From JBMOGA01 sp049318625 (lineage in GTDB: Bacteria; Pseudomonadota; Alphaproteobacteria; Rhizobiales; Hyphomicrobiaceae): 64,000 bases of DNA. Positions 45,829 to 56,857 of this stretch are shown here, piece by piece (position 1 is the first letter of the stretch; each line of letters opens with the position of its first letter). The position numbers were made by a program, and so were the translations under genes. The notes beneath the pieces were generated by a model. It was not told where the DNA came from and did no database searches. It saw nothing but the letters and a program-made list of their open reading frames with translations. The stretch is from positions 60,098 through 124,097 of the forward strand of contig JBMOGA010000005.1 in assembly GCA_049318625.1 (NCBI GenBank), in the 5' to 3' direction.

Positions 45829-46314
45829 TCAGAACCAGCGGCGGGTTCGTCCGCTCCACGTCAGATAATCATCGCCGAATTGCGCTGCGAGGTGCCGCTC
45901 CTCAGGAATGATCGCCAGAACGGTCACCAGGACCGCGAAGACGGCTGCCGCGGGAACAAACCACAGGTTGAGGGTCACCTGGGCCAGTCCGAGCAGGATC
46001 AGGACATCGGCCATGTAGATGGGGTGGCGCCAGATCCGGAACGGACCCGACGTGATCAGCGCCGTCGCCGGACGATGGGGCAGGATGTTGGCCCGCGCTT
46101 TCGCCATCGTCACGATGGCCCAGCCGGCAAGGGCGAGGCCCGAGCAGCCGATCCCGTAGCCGATCACGCGCGCCGGCATGTCATCGACACCGAACCACGG
46201 CACCGGCACGGCCCAGCCGAGGCCGATCGCGCCCGCGATCGCCAGTGCGAGCAGCAGCGGCGGCCACGGAACCGCATTCGGCCGCGGTTGGTCGCGATCG
46301 TCCGTTTTGACCAT
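45829..46314 (-). CDS. Isoprenylcysteine carboxyl methyltransferase-like membrane protein
   Basis: This 161-residue integral membrane protein has four or five spans and the ICMT/PEMT-type C-terminal motif: RHPIYMAD in the middle, then IPEERHLAAQFGDDYLTW near the end. Family members methylate lipids or small hydrophobic thiols with SAM; the bacterial substrate is unknown. It diverges from the isovaleryl-CoA dehydrogenase gene. Confidence 0.85.
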   Translation of the reverse strand: MVKTDDRDQPRPNAVPWPPLLLALAIAGAIGLGWAVPVPWFGVDDMPARVIGYGIGCSGLALAGWAIVTMAKARANILPHRPATALITSGPFRIWRHPIYMADVLILLGLAQVTLNLWFVPAAAVFAVLVTVLAIIPEERHLAAQFGDDYLTWSGRTRRWF

Positions 46315-46387
46315 GCTCGTCTCCTGACAACACGCAGGTGGTCATATAACCATCGTCACCGACGCACCCAATGCCTGGAGCACGCGG

Positions 46388-47560
46388 ATGATCCCCAACG
46401 CCATGCCCGCCTTCAATTTCGATCTCGGTGAGACGGCCGACCAAGTTCGCGACACTGTGCGTTCGTTCACCGCCGACCGCATCGCCCCCATCGCCGCCGA
46501 GATCGACCGTACGGACGAGTTTCCGCGTTACCTGTGGCCGGAGATCGGCGCCCTCGGCTTGCACGGTATCACTGTAGAGGAAGAGTTCGGGGGCTCGGGT
46601 CTCGGCTATCTCGAGCATTGTATCGCACTCGAGGAGATCAGCCGCGGCTCGGCGGCAATCGGCCTGTCCTACGGCGCGCACTCGAACCTCTGCGTCAATC
46701 AATTGCGCCGCAACGGCACCCCCGCGCAGAAGACCCAGTACCTGCCCAAACTGATCTCCGGCGAGCACGTCGGCGGTCTCGCCATGTCGGAGCCCGGCGC
46801 CGGATCGGACGTCGTCTCGATGCAACTGCGAGCCGAGAAGCGGGGGGACCGCTATGTCCTCAACGGCACCAAAATGTGGATCACCAATGGTCCCGGCGGC
46901 GACGTACTGGTGGTGTACGCCAAGACCGATCCGGACGCCGGGCCAAAGGGCATCACCGCGTTCATCATCGAGAAGGGCTTCAAGGGCTTCCGGGTGGCGC
47001 AGAAGCTCGACAAGCTCGGCATGCGGGGATCCAACACCGGCGAACTCGTCTTCGAGGACTGCGAGGTGCCGGCCGAGAACGTGCTCGGCGGGCTCGGCAA
47101 GGGTGTCAACGTGCTGATGTCCGGGCTCGACTACGAGCGCGCCGTTCTGGCCGCCGGCCCGCTCGGGATCATGCAGGCGTGCCTCGACATCGTCATGCCC
47201 TACGTGCACGAGCGCCGCCAGTTCGGGCGCCCGATCGGCGAGTTCCAACTCGTCCAGGGCAAGGTCGCGGACATGTACGTGGCGCTGAGTTCGTGCCGGG
47301 CCTACGTCTATGCCGTGGCAAAAGCCTGCGATCGTGGCCAGACGACGCGGGAGGACGCCGCGGGCGCAATCCTGCTCGCGGCCGAAAAGGCGACCCAGGT
47401 CGCCCTGGACGCCATCCAGCTTTTGGGCGGCAACGGCTACATCAACGACTATCCGACCGGCCGCCTGCTCCGGGATGCGAAACTGTACGAGATCGGCGCC
47501 GGAACCAGCGAGATCCGCCGCATGTTGATCGGACGAGAGCTTTTTGCCAAATCCGGATGA
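46388..47560 (+). CDS. Isovaleryl-CoA dehydrogenase
   Basis: This 390-residue FAD enzyme of leucine breakdown converts isovaleryl-CoA to 3-methylcrotonyl-CoA. It carries MSEPGAGSDV and WITNGPGGD (FAD contacts) and GTSEIRRMLIGREL at the C-terminus. The catalytic base fits the isovaleryl type: Glu in SGLDYERAVLAAGPLGIMQ, rather than the C-terminal Glu of other acyl-CoA dehydrogenases. The next step, methylcrotonyl-CoA carboxylase, is represented 2.3 kb downstream by one subunit on the opposite strand. Confidence 0.93.
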   Translation: MIPNAMPAFNFDLGETADQVRDTVRSFTADRIAPIAAEIDRTDEFPRYLWPEIGALGLHGITVEEEFGGSGLGYLEHCIALEEISRGSAAIGLSYGAHSNLCVNQLRRNGTPAQKTQYLPKLISGEHVGGLAMSEPGAGSDVVSMQLRAEKRGDRYVLNGTKMWITNGPGGDVLVVYAKTDPDAGPKGITAFIIEKGFKGFRVAQKLDKLGMRGSNTGELVFEDCEVPAENVLGGLGKGVNVLMSGLDYERAVLAAGPLGIMQACLDIVMPYVHERRQFGRPIGEFQLVQGKVADMYVALSSCRAYVYAVAKACDRGQTTREDAAGAILLAAEKATQVALDAIQLLGGNGYINDYPTGRLLRDAKLYEIGAGTSEIRRMLIGRELFAKSG

Positions 47561-47650
47561 TCGTGCCACTCGATAGCATCATTGACATTAGGATCCAGAT
47601 CCCGCATGACCCGTGCACGCTTAGATGCATGCACAGCTATGGAGGCCGCT

Positions 47651-47983
47651 ATGGCCAGCGGGTTCGAGGAGGAATCGGTTCCGTTCCTGCATCAAGGATC
47701 TTCCGCCACCGCGTCGGGTCGCGGTCGGGAGATTTCGTTTCGCGCCAAGATCGGTCCCGGAGGGCGTATCGTGATACCGGCTGACGTGCGCGGCGCCATG
47801 GGCGTCACCGAAGGGGACGTCCTGCTCGGCGAACTCGATGGGGCGACGCTGCAGCTGTCGTCGATGGGCGGGCTCATCGCCTCGATCCAATCCGAGATGC
47901 GAAAACTCGTGCCGCCCGGTGTCAGCGTCGTCGACGAGTTCCTGGCCGAGCGGCGGGCCATGTGGGGCGAGGACGAGGACTGA
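47651..47983 (+). CDS. AbrB/SpoVT-type antitoxin (VapB-like)
   Basis: This 110-residue protein has a central AbrB-type swapped-hairpin DNA-binding domain (AKIGPGGRIVIPADVRGAMG at about residues 33-52) and a charged C-terminal tail that would wrap the toxin. The N-terminal 25 residues are unusual for VapB. The ATG at 47651 follows GGAGG. It stops 3 bp before the PIN toxin start, the classic toxin-antitoxin arrangement. Confidence 0.88.
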   Translation: MASGFEEESVPFLHQGSSATASGRGREISFRAKIGPGGRIVIPADVRGAMGVTEGDVLLGELDGATLQLSSMGGLIASIQSEMRKLVPPGVSVVDEFLAERRAMWGEDED

Positions 47984-47986
47984 GCG

Positions 47987-48370
47987 GTGGCGCGCGTCGT
48001 CCTCGATGCCTCGGCGATCCTGGCCGTTTTCCTTCACGAGCCCGGCTGGGACGCGGTCGCCGAGCAGATGAGGGAGGCCGCCATCAGCGCGGTCAACTTC
48101 GCCGAGGTGCTCTCGACGCTGTCTGACCACAAGGCGCCCGACGAGGTCGTTCAGATGGCGCGCCGGGCTCTGCAGCATCTGGTCGTCCCGTTCGACCATG
48201 CGATGGCGCTGCGGACCGCCGAGCTGCGGCGCGCGACGCGGACGCGCGGCCTGTCGCTCGGAGATCGCGCCTGCCTCGCGCTCGCGCTGACCGAAAGTCT
48301 GCCGGTGTTGACCGCCGACCGGCAGTGGCGCGACCTCGGACTGCGCCTCGACATCCGCGTCATCCGCTGA
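47987..48370 (+). CDS. PIN-domain ribonuclease toxin (VapC-like)
   Basis: This 127-residue PIN-domain toxin shows the acidic residues of the active site: Asp6 in VVLDASA, Glu in NFAEVLS, Asp in LSLGDRACLALAL and Asp in VLTADRQW. VapC toxins cut tRNA or rRNA when the antitoxin is degraded. Start is GTG at 47987. Confidence 0.92.
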   Translation: MARVVLDASAILAVFLHEPGWDAVAEQMREAAISAVNFAEVLSTLSDHKAPDEVVQMARRALQHLVVPFDHAMALRTAELRRATRTRGLSLGDRACLALALTESLPVLTADRQWRDLGLRLDIRVIR

Positions 48371-48505
48371 GGCCGTCGGCACCCGACCATGCCATGAGTT
48401 CAGGCCGCGGTTCCGACTGGACCGCCGAGCCGGGCGTCGGCTTGCCACTGCCGGCGCCCTCGGGCATGGTGCCGCGATCCCGACAAGAACAAACGAGGAA
48501 ACGCC

Positions 48506-49435
48506 GTGCCGGCTGCCAAACCCATGCTCACCACGGGCATCTACCCGATCGCGCCCACACCATTCACCGCCGATGGCGCGCTGGATGCGGACGGCAAGCG
48601 CCGCGTGCTCGACTGCATGATCGACCAGGGCGTCGACGGCATCTGCATCCTGGCCAACTACTCCGAACAATTCCTGCTGTCCGATGCGGAGCGCGAGACG
48701 GTCCTCGAGATCTCGGCCCGGCAGGTCGTCGGGCGCGTGCCGCTGATCGTGACGTGCAGCCATTTCAGCACCGAGATCGCCGCTGGCCGGGCGCGCCGCG
48801 CGGCCGAAGTCGGGGCCAGCATGCTGATGGTCATGCCGCCCTACCACGGCGCGACGCTGCGCGCCGACGAGGACGCCATCATCGAGCACTACGCACGGAT
48901 CGCCGAGGCCTCGGGGCTCGCGATCATGGTGCAGGATGCGCCGCTTTCGGGCGTGACACTGTCGGTGCCGTTCCTCGTGCGGCTCGCGCGCGAGGTGCCG
49001 CTGGTCACGCACTTCAAGATCGAAGTGCCGGGAACCGCGTCCAAGCTGCGGGGCCTGATCGCGGCGGGCGGCGCGGCCATCAAGGGGCCATTCGACGGCG
49101 AGGAATCGATCACGCTGATGGCGGATCTCGATGCCGGCGCGACCGGCACGATGCCGAGCGCGCTGCTGCCCGACCTCATCAAGCCGGTCGTGACGCTGCA
49201 CGCCGCCGGCCGGCGCGCGGAGGCGGCGGCCGCCTACGCCCGCATCCTCCCGCTCATCAACTACGAGAACCGCCAGTGCGGACTGCGCGCCACCAAGACC
49301 GTCATGATGGCCGGCGGCGTCATCAAGAGCGATGCGGTCCGCCATCCGTTGCGGCCCCTGGACCCGCCGACGCGCGACGGTCTGCTGGAACTGGCACGCG
49401 AGGCGAACGTGCTGGCGCTGCGGTGGGGCCGCTGA
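48506..49435 (+). CDS. DapA-family lyase/dehydratase
   Basis: This 309-residue class I aldolase-fold protein of the dihydrodipicolinate synthase family has PTPFTADGALD at the N-terminus. The Schiff-base lysine is predicted in THFKIEVPG and the tyrosine in MPPYHG. The stretch GPFDGEESITLMADLDAGATG resembles 2-keto-3-deoxyarabonate dehydratase-type enzymes better than DapA itself. It probably acts on a 2-keto-3-deoxy sugar acid. The start is GTG after GAGGAAACGCC. No sugar-acid genes adjoin it. Confidence 0.85.
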   Translation: MPAAKPMLTTGIYPIAPTPFTADGALDADGKRRVLDCMIDQGVDGICILANYSEQFLLSDAERETVLEISARQVVGRVPLIVTCSHFSTEIAAGRARRAAEVGASMLMVMPPYHGATLRADEDAIIEHYARIAEASGLAIMVQDAPLSGVTLSVPFLVRLAREVPLVTHFKIEVPGTASKLRGLIAAGGAAIKGPFDGEESITLMADLDAGATGTMPSALLPDLIKPVVTLHAAGRRAEAAAAYARILPLINYENRQCGLRATKTVMMAGGVIKSDAVRHPLRPLDPPTRDGLLELAREANVLALRWGR

Positions 49436-49446
49436 CGGCCGGCGGG

Positions 49447-49890
49447 CTATAGCAGACCCAGCGCCGCAAGCTCGCGGCGCAGTTTGGCCGGCATGGCGGC
49501 GCGGTCGTCCCCACGGGCGGCGCTGCCGTCGTCCGGCGGGGCGTCGTCGACGGCCAGATAGCGCCAGCCCTGGAACGCGCGCCGCGGCGTGGGGCGGACG
49601 GCTGTGAGCGGCGGATCGAGGATGATGTGGCAGCACGCCGAGCCATCCTCTTTGGTGCCCTCGCGCAGGTCGATGATGCGCTGGCGGACGAGGATCACCC
49701 CCTTGATGACCCAATAGAGCGAGCCGCCGTCGAGCAGATCGTCGCGGCGCTTCGGCGTCTGGAAGGTCTGGTGGTAGAGGTCGGCCGGGAGGCCGGCCTT
49801 CTTCAACGCGGCGATTCGGCCGGTCTGCCAGCGCGCGAGATCCTCGATACTTTCGGCGCCGACGCAGAGCTTGACGAGATGGACTGTCAT
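49447..49890 (-). CDS. DUF1489 family protein
   Basis: This 147-residue protein is recognised as DUF1489 by MTVHLVKLCVGAESIEDLA at the start and LYHQTFQTPKR, GSLYWVIKG and AFQGWRYL further on. The family is near-universal in Alphaproteobacteria but of unknown function. It starts 6 bp after the carboxylase stop, so the two genes are cotranscribed. Confidence 0.9.
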   Translation of the reverse strand: MTVHLVKLCVGAESIEDLARWQTGRIAALKKAGLPADLYHQTFQTPKRRDDLLDGGSLYWVIKGVILVRQRIIDLREGTKEDGSACCHIILDPPLTAVRPTPRRAFQGWRYLAVDDAPPDDGSAARGDDRAAMPAKLRRELAALGLL

Positions 49891-49896
49891 CGGGCG

Positions 49897-51831
49897 CTAT
49901 TCCGCAATCGTTGCCAGGACTGTGCGCTCCGTGACCTGAGCGCCCTCGGCGACGGGCAGCGTGGCGATCTGGCCTGAGCGGCTGGCTTGCACGAGGTGTT
50001 CCATCTTCATGGCCTCGACGATGGCGACGCGGTCGCCTTTCTCGACACTGGCACCGACCGCTACGAACAGCTTCGCGAGCTTGCCGTTGATCGGCGCGCG
50101 GACGAGGCCATCGGCCGGGCCGTCGGCGACGGCGGCAATGTCGTAGACGGGCCAGGCGACGGTGGTGTGCGACAGCGCCCGGGTGACCAGCGCGCGGGAG
50201 GCGTCGACCACCACCACGGCCGGATCGGGCTCGTCATGATGGGCGGTGGCCTCACCGATCGCCACGGTGAGACCCTCGGGCCCCCATGAGGCCTCGGCGA
50301 CGACCGGCAGGCCCTCGGCGGTGAGATCGTACTTGACGCGGCGGATGCTACCGAGGCCGAACCCGTCGTCGGCGTCCCAGGGGGAATGCGCCGGTCCGGC
50401 GGTCGACCGGCGCGCCGCGATCAGCGCGAGGGCGCCGAGCGCCGCAGCCTTCGCATCGGCGGGACGGGCGGCGAGGCCGTCGATCTCGCGGCCGATGAGA
50501 CCGGTGTCCATCGTGCCGGCGCCGACCTCGGCGTGGGCGAGCAGATTGTCGAGGAACAGCGCATTGGTCTGCAGGCCCGCCACCACGGTACCGGCGAGCG
50601 CGGTACGCAGCCGCGCGACCGCCTCGCCCCGATCGCGCCCGTGGGCGATCAGTTTGCCGATCATCGAATCGTAGAACGGCGACACCGCATCGCCGGAGCC
50701 GGGCCCGAAATCCGCGCGCAGCCCCTCGCCGGCCGGCAGCCGGATCTCGGCGATGCGGCCGATCGACGGGAGAAAGCCCCGGGCCGGGTCCTCGGCGCAC
50801 AGCCTGGCTTCGATGGCGTGGCCGCACAGGGCTATGGCATCCTGCGCCAGCGGCAGCGGCTCACCCGCCGCCACACGGAGCTGCCATTCGACGAGATCGA
50901 GGCCGGTGATGGCCTCGGTCACCGGATGCTCGACCTGCAGGCGCGTGTTCATTTCGATGAAGTACCAGCGGGCGTCGGCGCCGAGCGTGCCGCCCTCGAC
51001 CAGGAACTCGACCGTGCCGGCGCCCTGGTAGCCGACCGCGCGGGCGAGCTTCACGGCCGCGCCGGTGATGGCGGTGCGCAACTGCGGCGACATGCCGGGC
51101 GCGGGCGCCTCCTCGATCACCTTCTGATTGCGCCGCTGCAGCGAGCAGTCGCGCTCGAACAGATGGACGACATTGCCGTGACGGTCGCCGAACACCTGCA
51201 CTTCGATGTGGCGCGGCGCCACCACCACCTTCTCGATCAGCACGCGGCCGTCCCCGAAGGCGCTCTCGGCCTCGCGCACGGCGCTCTCGAGCAGGGCCGC
51301 CAACTCCTCGGGGCGGGCGACCAGGCGCATGCCGCGCCCCCCGCCGCCGGCCACCGCCTTGATCATCACCGGATAGCCGACCGCCACGGCGGCATTGGCG
51401 AGCGTGGCGAGGTCCTGCGCGGCGCCCTGGTAGCCGGGCACCACCGGCACGCCGGCCTTGGCGGCGATCTCCTTGGCCGACGCCTTGCCGCCGAGCGCGC
51501 GCATGGCGTCGCCGGTCGGGCCGACGAAGACGAGGCCGGCGGCGGCGACCGCGTCGGCGAAGTCGGCATTCTCGGACAGGAAGCCGTAGCCGGGATGGAT
51601 CGCTTCGGCGCCGGTTTCCCGGGCCGCCGCGACGATGCGGTCGATGCGCAGATAACTTTCCGTCGCCGGGCCGGGGCCGATGGCGATGCAGCGGTCGGCC
51701 TCGCGGGCGAACGGCTGGCCGAGATCGGCCTCGGAGGCGACCGCCACCGTGCGGATGCCGAGGCGGCGCGCGGTGCGGATGATCCGGCGGGCGATCTCGC
51801 CCCGGTTGGCGATGAGCAGGCTCTTGAACAT
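49897..51831 (-). CDS. Biotin-dependent carboxylase alpha subunit (methylcrotonyl-CoA type)
   Basis: This 644-residue subunit has a biotin carboxylase N-terminal half (LIANRGEIARRI at the start, ATP-grasp with GGGGRGM near residue 165, EMNTRLQVEHPVTE near 290) and a C-terminal biotinyl domain with lysine in EAMKMEH. It is of the MccA/PccA kind; the nearby isovaleryl-CoA dehydrogenase points to methylcrotonyl-CoA carboxylase. No carboxyltransferase (beta) subunit or HMG-CoA lyase is in the window. The ATG at 51831 is the family start. Confidence 0.88.
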   Translation of the reverse strand: MFKSLLIANRGEIARRIIRTARRLGIRTVAVASEADLGQPFAREADRCIAIGPGPATESYLRIDRIVAAARETGAEAIHPGYGFLSENADFADAVAAAGLVFVGPTGDAMRALGGKASAKEIAAKAGVPVVPGYQGAAQDLATLANAAVAVGYPVMIKAVAGGGGRGMRLVARPEELAALLESAVREAESAFGDGRVLIEKVVVAPRHIEVQVFGDRHGNVVHLFERDCSLQRRNQKVIEEAPAPGMSPQLRTAITGAAVKLARAVGYQGAGTVEFLVEGGTLGADARWYFIEMNTRLQVEHPVTEAITGLDLVEWQLRVAAGEPLPLAQDAIALCGHAIEARLCAEDPARGFLPSIGRIAEIRLPAGEGLRADFGPGSGDAVSPFYDSMIGKLIAHGRDRGEAVARLRTALAGTVVAGLQTNALFLDNLLAHAEVGAGTMDTGLIGREIDGLAARPADAKAAALGALALIAARRSTAGPAHSPWDADDGFGLGSIRRVKYDLTAEGLPVVAEASWGPEGLTVAIGEATAHHDEPDPAVVVVDASRALVTRALSHTTVAWPVYDIAAVADGPADGLVRAPINGKLAKLFVAVGASVEKGDRVAIVEAMKMEHLVQASRSGQIATLPVAEGAQVTERTVLATIAE

Positions 51832-51918
51832 GCTGCCGTTGTGGCGCGAAGCGGGGCCGCGCGCAATGGGGGGCGGGCGGCTGTTCACGACTGGGCGTGC
51901 GTGGTCACAGCCCAGATC

Positions 51919-52950
51919 CTAAGGCTCTTGGAGACCAGGCACCCGCAAACGGAAGACGCGGATCGCGTTCCGGTACGCCAATTTTTCCGCAACGTCCGGG
52001 GAAAGGGAGCCAAGCAGCTTTCGGAAGCGATCAGCGCGCAACGCGTAGATTTCCTGCCCCAGTTCTCGATGGGCGTTGTCCATCCCGACGCCAACGAAGC
52101 GATCCGGATAACGCTCAATCATCCGCCGCGCCGCCGGAAGAAATGAACCATTCTCTTCGAGAATGAATGTATGCGCCTTTGCCGCTGGCCAGCCCTTGCG
52201 TGCAGGATAATCCTCGCCGATCGAGTAGCCGTAGCCCTGACGGGTGTTGGTCATATTGGAAAGGTCGCAGAAAAGTCCGGGAAACTTCTGCAACATGGCC
52301 TCGATGATTTCAGGATCGACCCGGCCGCATGCATGAGACCAGACCAGTCGCAGCGCTCGATGTTTTTGCAGCAATCTCTCGAGAGCAGAGACGAGTAGCG
52401 GCTCGCCTTCCATATGAATGACGATGGGGACATCATTTCTGATGGCGAGCGCGGCGAGCCGTTCCATATCTTGCGTGTCGGGGCTTTTCCGCACGTCCAT
52501 TCCTGGACCGGGCTTCACGTTGCTTTGGAAATACGGCCAATGGCGGATGATGACCTCGCCGATGCCGTAGTAAGCGCCGCTCGCGAGCTTCTTGTCCGTC
52601 AGCGCGTAAAGGTTCTCCATAGAGGCGCCGGGTGCATTCCAGTCGGCGGACGACAGAAACGGCAGCTGCATCCCGACCAAGGGGAAGAACTTGCCAGGAT
52701 GTTTCTTGGCCAAGACTTCGGTCATCTGGTCGTTGCCGGGCAGATCGGCTTGATCTTTGGGATTGCCGTACTGGCGCGCCATGACGACCATCGCCGCCAC
52801 CCCATGCTGAGACATGATGGCGAGCGTTCTGGAGTCGGTCCGAGATCCGTTCCAGTGATTATGGGCATCGATGAGCGGGCCTGCATAGTCAGCCGCCCGT
52901 GCCGTCGATCCTGCTGCGACCATCGCGATTAGGAGTAGTCAGACGAGCAT
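51919..52950 (-). pseudogene. Amidohydrolase with nonsense codon in the signal peptide
   Basis: The body is an intact TIM-barrel metal hydrolase with LIDAHNHW, HMEGEP, WSHACG and GMDNAHRE as candidate metal or catalytic sites, 334 residues from the internal ATG at 52923. Upstream in the same frame lies a well-spaced ribosome site (AGGGGG) and an ATG at 52950. Codons after it read Met-Leu-Val-stop-Leu-Leu-Leu-Ile-Ala and then run directly into Met-Val-Ala-Ala-Gly-Ser-Thr-Ala-Arg-Ala. This is a typical signal peptide cut by one TGA at 52939-52941. Starting at 52923 leaves only the C-terminal half of the leader, so export should fail. A sequencing error, a recent mutation or internal reinitiation are the options. 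Confidence 0.75.
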
Positions 52951-53560
52951 GGTGCGTGCCCCCTAGCAGAACCGAGCATCTGCGCGCAAGCTTGCAATGC
53001 AGCAGGTTCCGAGCGCTTGATTGGTGTCAAACGTGGACGCCATTGCTCGACAAAAGTGCCGGCTCGCATTGTTATCGAAACGTCCGGCCCAGACACGTGA
53101 CATCGCGGCAATCCCGAAAGTGACGGAACGGCGCCAGTGGCGGAAAGCTCTGGGATGGGCGGATGCGATGTTCCGCTCGTGGGATAACGCGCCCCCTCCG
53201 CGACTGCGTCATGATTGCGGATTGCCCTCGGATGCCCCTGCCCCACGGCCCCGGCAGCGTCTCGCCGCACCACGGCTGCGCCGCCTAGCCTGCACTCAAG
53301 CATCCAGATCCTGCGCGAAGGCGGCGTGATCGGGGCCGGCGTAGTCATGGATCAAGTGGACGCGGGCCTCGGGCTCGGACCCCGTCAGCGCGCCGGCGGT
53401 CTGGCCGAGCGGGCGGCGGCGCGCCTTCACGAAATCGTGGTTGCGGTTGATCGCTTGCGGGTCTGCGCTCCGTTGGGAATTGGTCGCAAACGCGATATGC
53501 TGCGGCGCGGGATAACCCTTGATCGGCCGATCAACCGCACGCTCGCGAGGAGGAATCGAC
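52951..53560. other. Non-coding stretch between amidohydrolase and dioxygenase-like genes
   Basis: Apart from the parE remnant at 53296-53393, nothing here reads as a gene. The first 300 bp have broken frames in all six directions. The last 160 bp must hold the promoter of the Tat-exported gene. Confidence 0.5.
53296..53393 (-). pseudogene. Remnant of the 3' end of a parE-like gene
   Basis: The minus-strand frame ending at 53296 reads ALTGSEPEARVHLIHDY, a short insertion, then DHAAFAQDLDA. This aligns almost residue for residue with the ParE C-terminus encoded at 54748-54830 (ALMGSKPEARFRFIQDHAAFAKDLDI). The DNA is also similar, with a 15-bp insertion in the remnant. No other part of parE is recognisable upstream, so it is a short decayed duplicate about 1.4 kb from the intact gene. 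Confidence 0.75.
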
Positions 53561-54049
53561 ATGTCGACCGTCCAGTTCAACCGCCGCGCCCTCCTCGCCA
53601 CTGCAGGGTCCGTCTTGGCAACCGGGGTTTCGGGCCTGCTCGTGCCCGCCCGCGCGCAGGGTCTCGCACCCACGCCCACGATGCGGGGCGGGGCCAACAA
53701 CTACCGCCCGGGTGCGCCCATCGTGGATCGGATCGGCGGCGGGGGCTTCTGGATGACGGGCACCGTGCGCCGCGCGGGCGATGGTGCGCCGCTTGCCGGC
53801 CAGCGCATCCAGATCTGGGCTCACACCACCGAAGGCTACGAGAGCGACGAGCGCAGCCACGGCGCCACGCTCACGGACGCGAATGGTGTGTTCCGGCTGG
53901 AGATGCCGCAGATCGTGCCCGCCTTCGGCCAACCGCACGGCCATCTCGCCTATGACGGCGGGGCCTTCAAGACCGTCTTTCTGCGCCCCGTGATGGCGAG
54001 TGCAAAGGACACGCGCCTGGAGGCGCACTTCGTCCTCCAGCCGGCTTGA
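53561..54049 (+). CDS. Tat-exported intradiol-dioxygenase-fold protein
   Basis: This 162-residue protein has a twin-arginine signal (NRRALLATAGS with RR at residues 8-9) and a beta-sandwich domain resembling intradiol ring-cleavage dioxygenases. Of the iron ligands, the HxH pair is seen in QPHGH and one Tyr candidate in EGYE. The other tyrosine appears to be Phe (VPAF). Activity is therefore doubtful, and it may bind rather than oxidise an aromatic. Strong ribosome site AGGAGGAA. Its stop overlaps the TTG start of the next gene. Confidence 0.75.
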   Translation: MSTVQFNRRALLATAGSVLATGVSGLLVPARAQGLAPTPTMRGGANNYRPGAPIVDRIGGGGFWMTGTVRRAGDGAPLAGQRIQIWAHTTEGYESDERSHGATLTDANGVFRLEMPQIVPAFGQPHGHLAYDGGAFKTVFLRPVMASAKDTRLEAHFVLQPA

Positions 54050-54678
54050 GCGCGTTGCGTTCCCAATTGACGAGGTCGGCGCAGGCGGCCCTGATCTGGG
54101 CGGCCCTCGCGGTCGCGATCGCGGTGCCGATCGCCGCGGCCGCGACCAGTCCGCTGCTCGCGTGGCGCGGTCCCGTCTACATAATCGCCGGATTTGCAGG
54201 GATCGTCGCTCTGGGTCTCATGCTCGTCCAGCCCTTGCTGATCGGCGGCTACCTGCCGGGGTTTTCGGCCTATCGCGGGCGGCGGCTGCATCACTGGATC
54301 GGCGGACTGCTGGTCGTGGCGGTGGTGGTTCACGTCGGGGGCCTCTGGATCACCAGTCCGCCGGATGTGATCGACGCCCTTCTCTTCGCGTCGCCGACGC
54401 CGTTTTCCAACTGGGGCGTAATCGCGATGTGGGCCGTGTTCGCGGTCGCCCTGCTCGCCACGCTGCGCCGGCGGATGCGGATCCGTCCGCGGACGTGGCG
54501 CATCACACATGCGTGCCTCGCGGTGGTGATCGTCGTGGGGAGTGTGATCCACGGCTTGCTGATCGAGGGGGCGATGGAGACCCTCTCGAAGGCGGCCCTG
54601 TCGGCCCTGGTGGTTGTGGCGACCGTGAAGGTCCTGGCCGACCTGCGGGCGCGGAGCATGCGATCGACGGCGCGCTGA
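54046..54678 (+). CDS. Ferric-reductase-like heme membrane protein
   Basis: This 210-residue membrane protein has about six spans and two pairs of histidines spaced to bind two hemes across the membrane: HHWIGGLL..VVH (13 apart) and THACLAVV..VIH (14 apart). This is the ferric reductase-like transmembrane domain. There is no flavin or NAD(P)H domain, so a partner must deliver or accept electrons. It overlaps the Tat-exported protein gene by 4 bp (TTGA); a redox partnership is likely. Confidence 0.85.
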   Translation: MSALRSQLTRSAQAALIWAALAVAIAVPIAAAATSPLLAWRGPVYIIAGFAGIVALGLMLVQPLLIGGYLPGFSAYRGRRLHHWIGGLLVVAVVVHVGGLWITSPPDVIDALLFASPTPFSNWGVIAMWAVFAVALLATLRRRMRIRPRTWRITHACLAVVIVVGSVIHGLLIEGAMETLSKAALSALVVVATVKVLADLRARSMRSTAR

Positions 54679-54747
54679 GACGCGCATGCGGATCAACGCG
54701 ACCGGATCAGCTGGCCGCTACAGGCCGCTGCCGGGCCGGGCCCGCCC

Positions 54748-56751
<2,004 letters not shown>

Positions 56752-56857
56752 GTGCAATGTTCCGTCGGTCGCTGGGCCGGCGAATCTGGCGCCGGCGCGG
56801 GAGCGGCTTGGTCGCACCCGCCCGGCCGTTTGGCAAGCCAGCCGACCGCCGCAGGGC

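Noticed and set aside
52939..52941. TGA read as selenocysteine
   Set aside because: It falls in the hydrophobic core of a signal peptide, where Sec has no role, and no SECIS-like hairpin follows.
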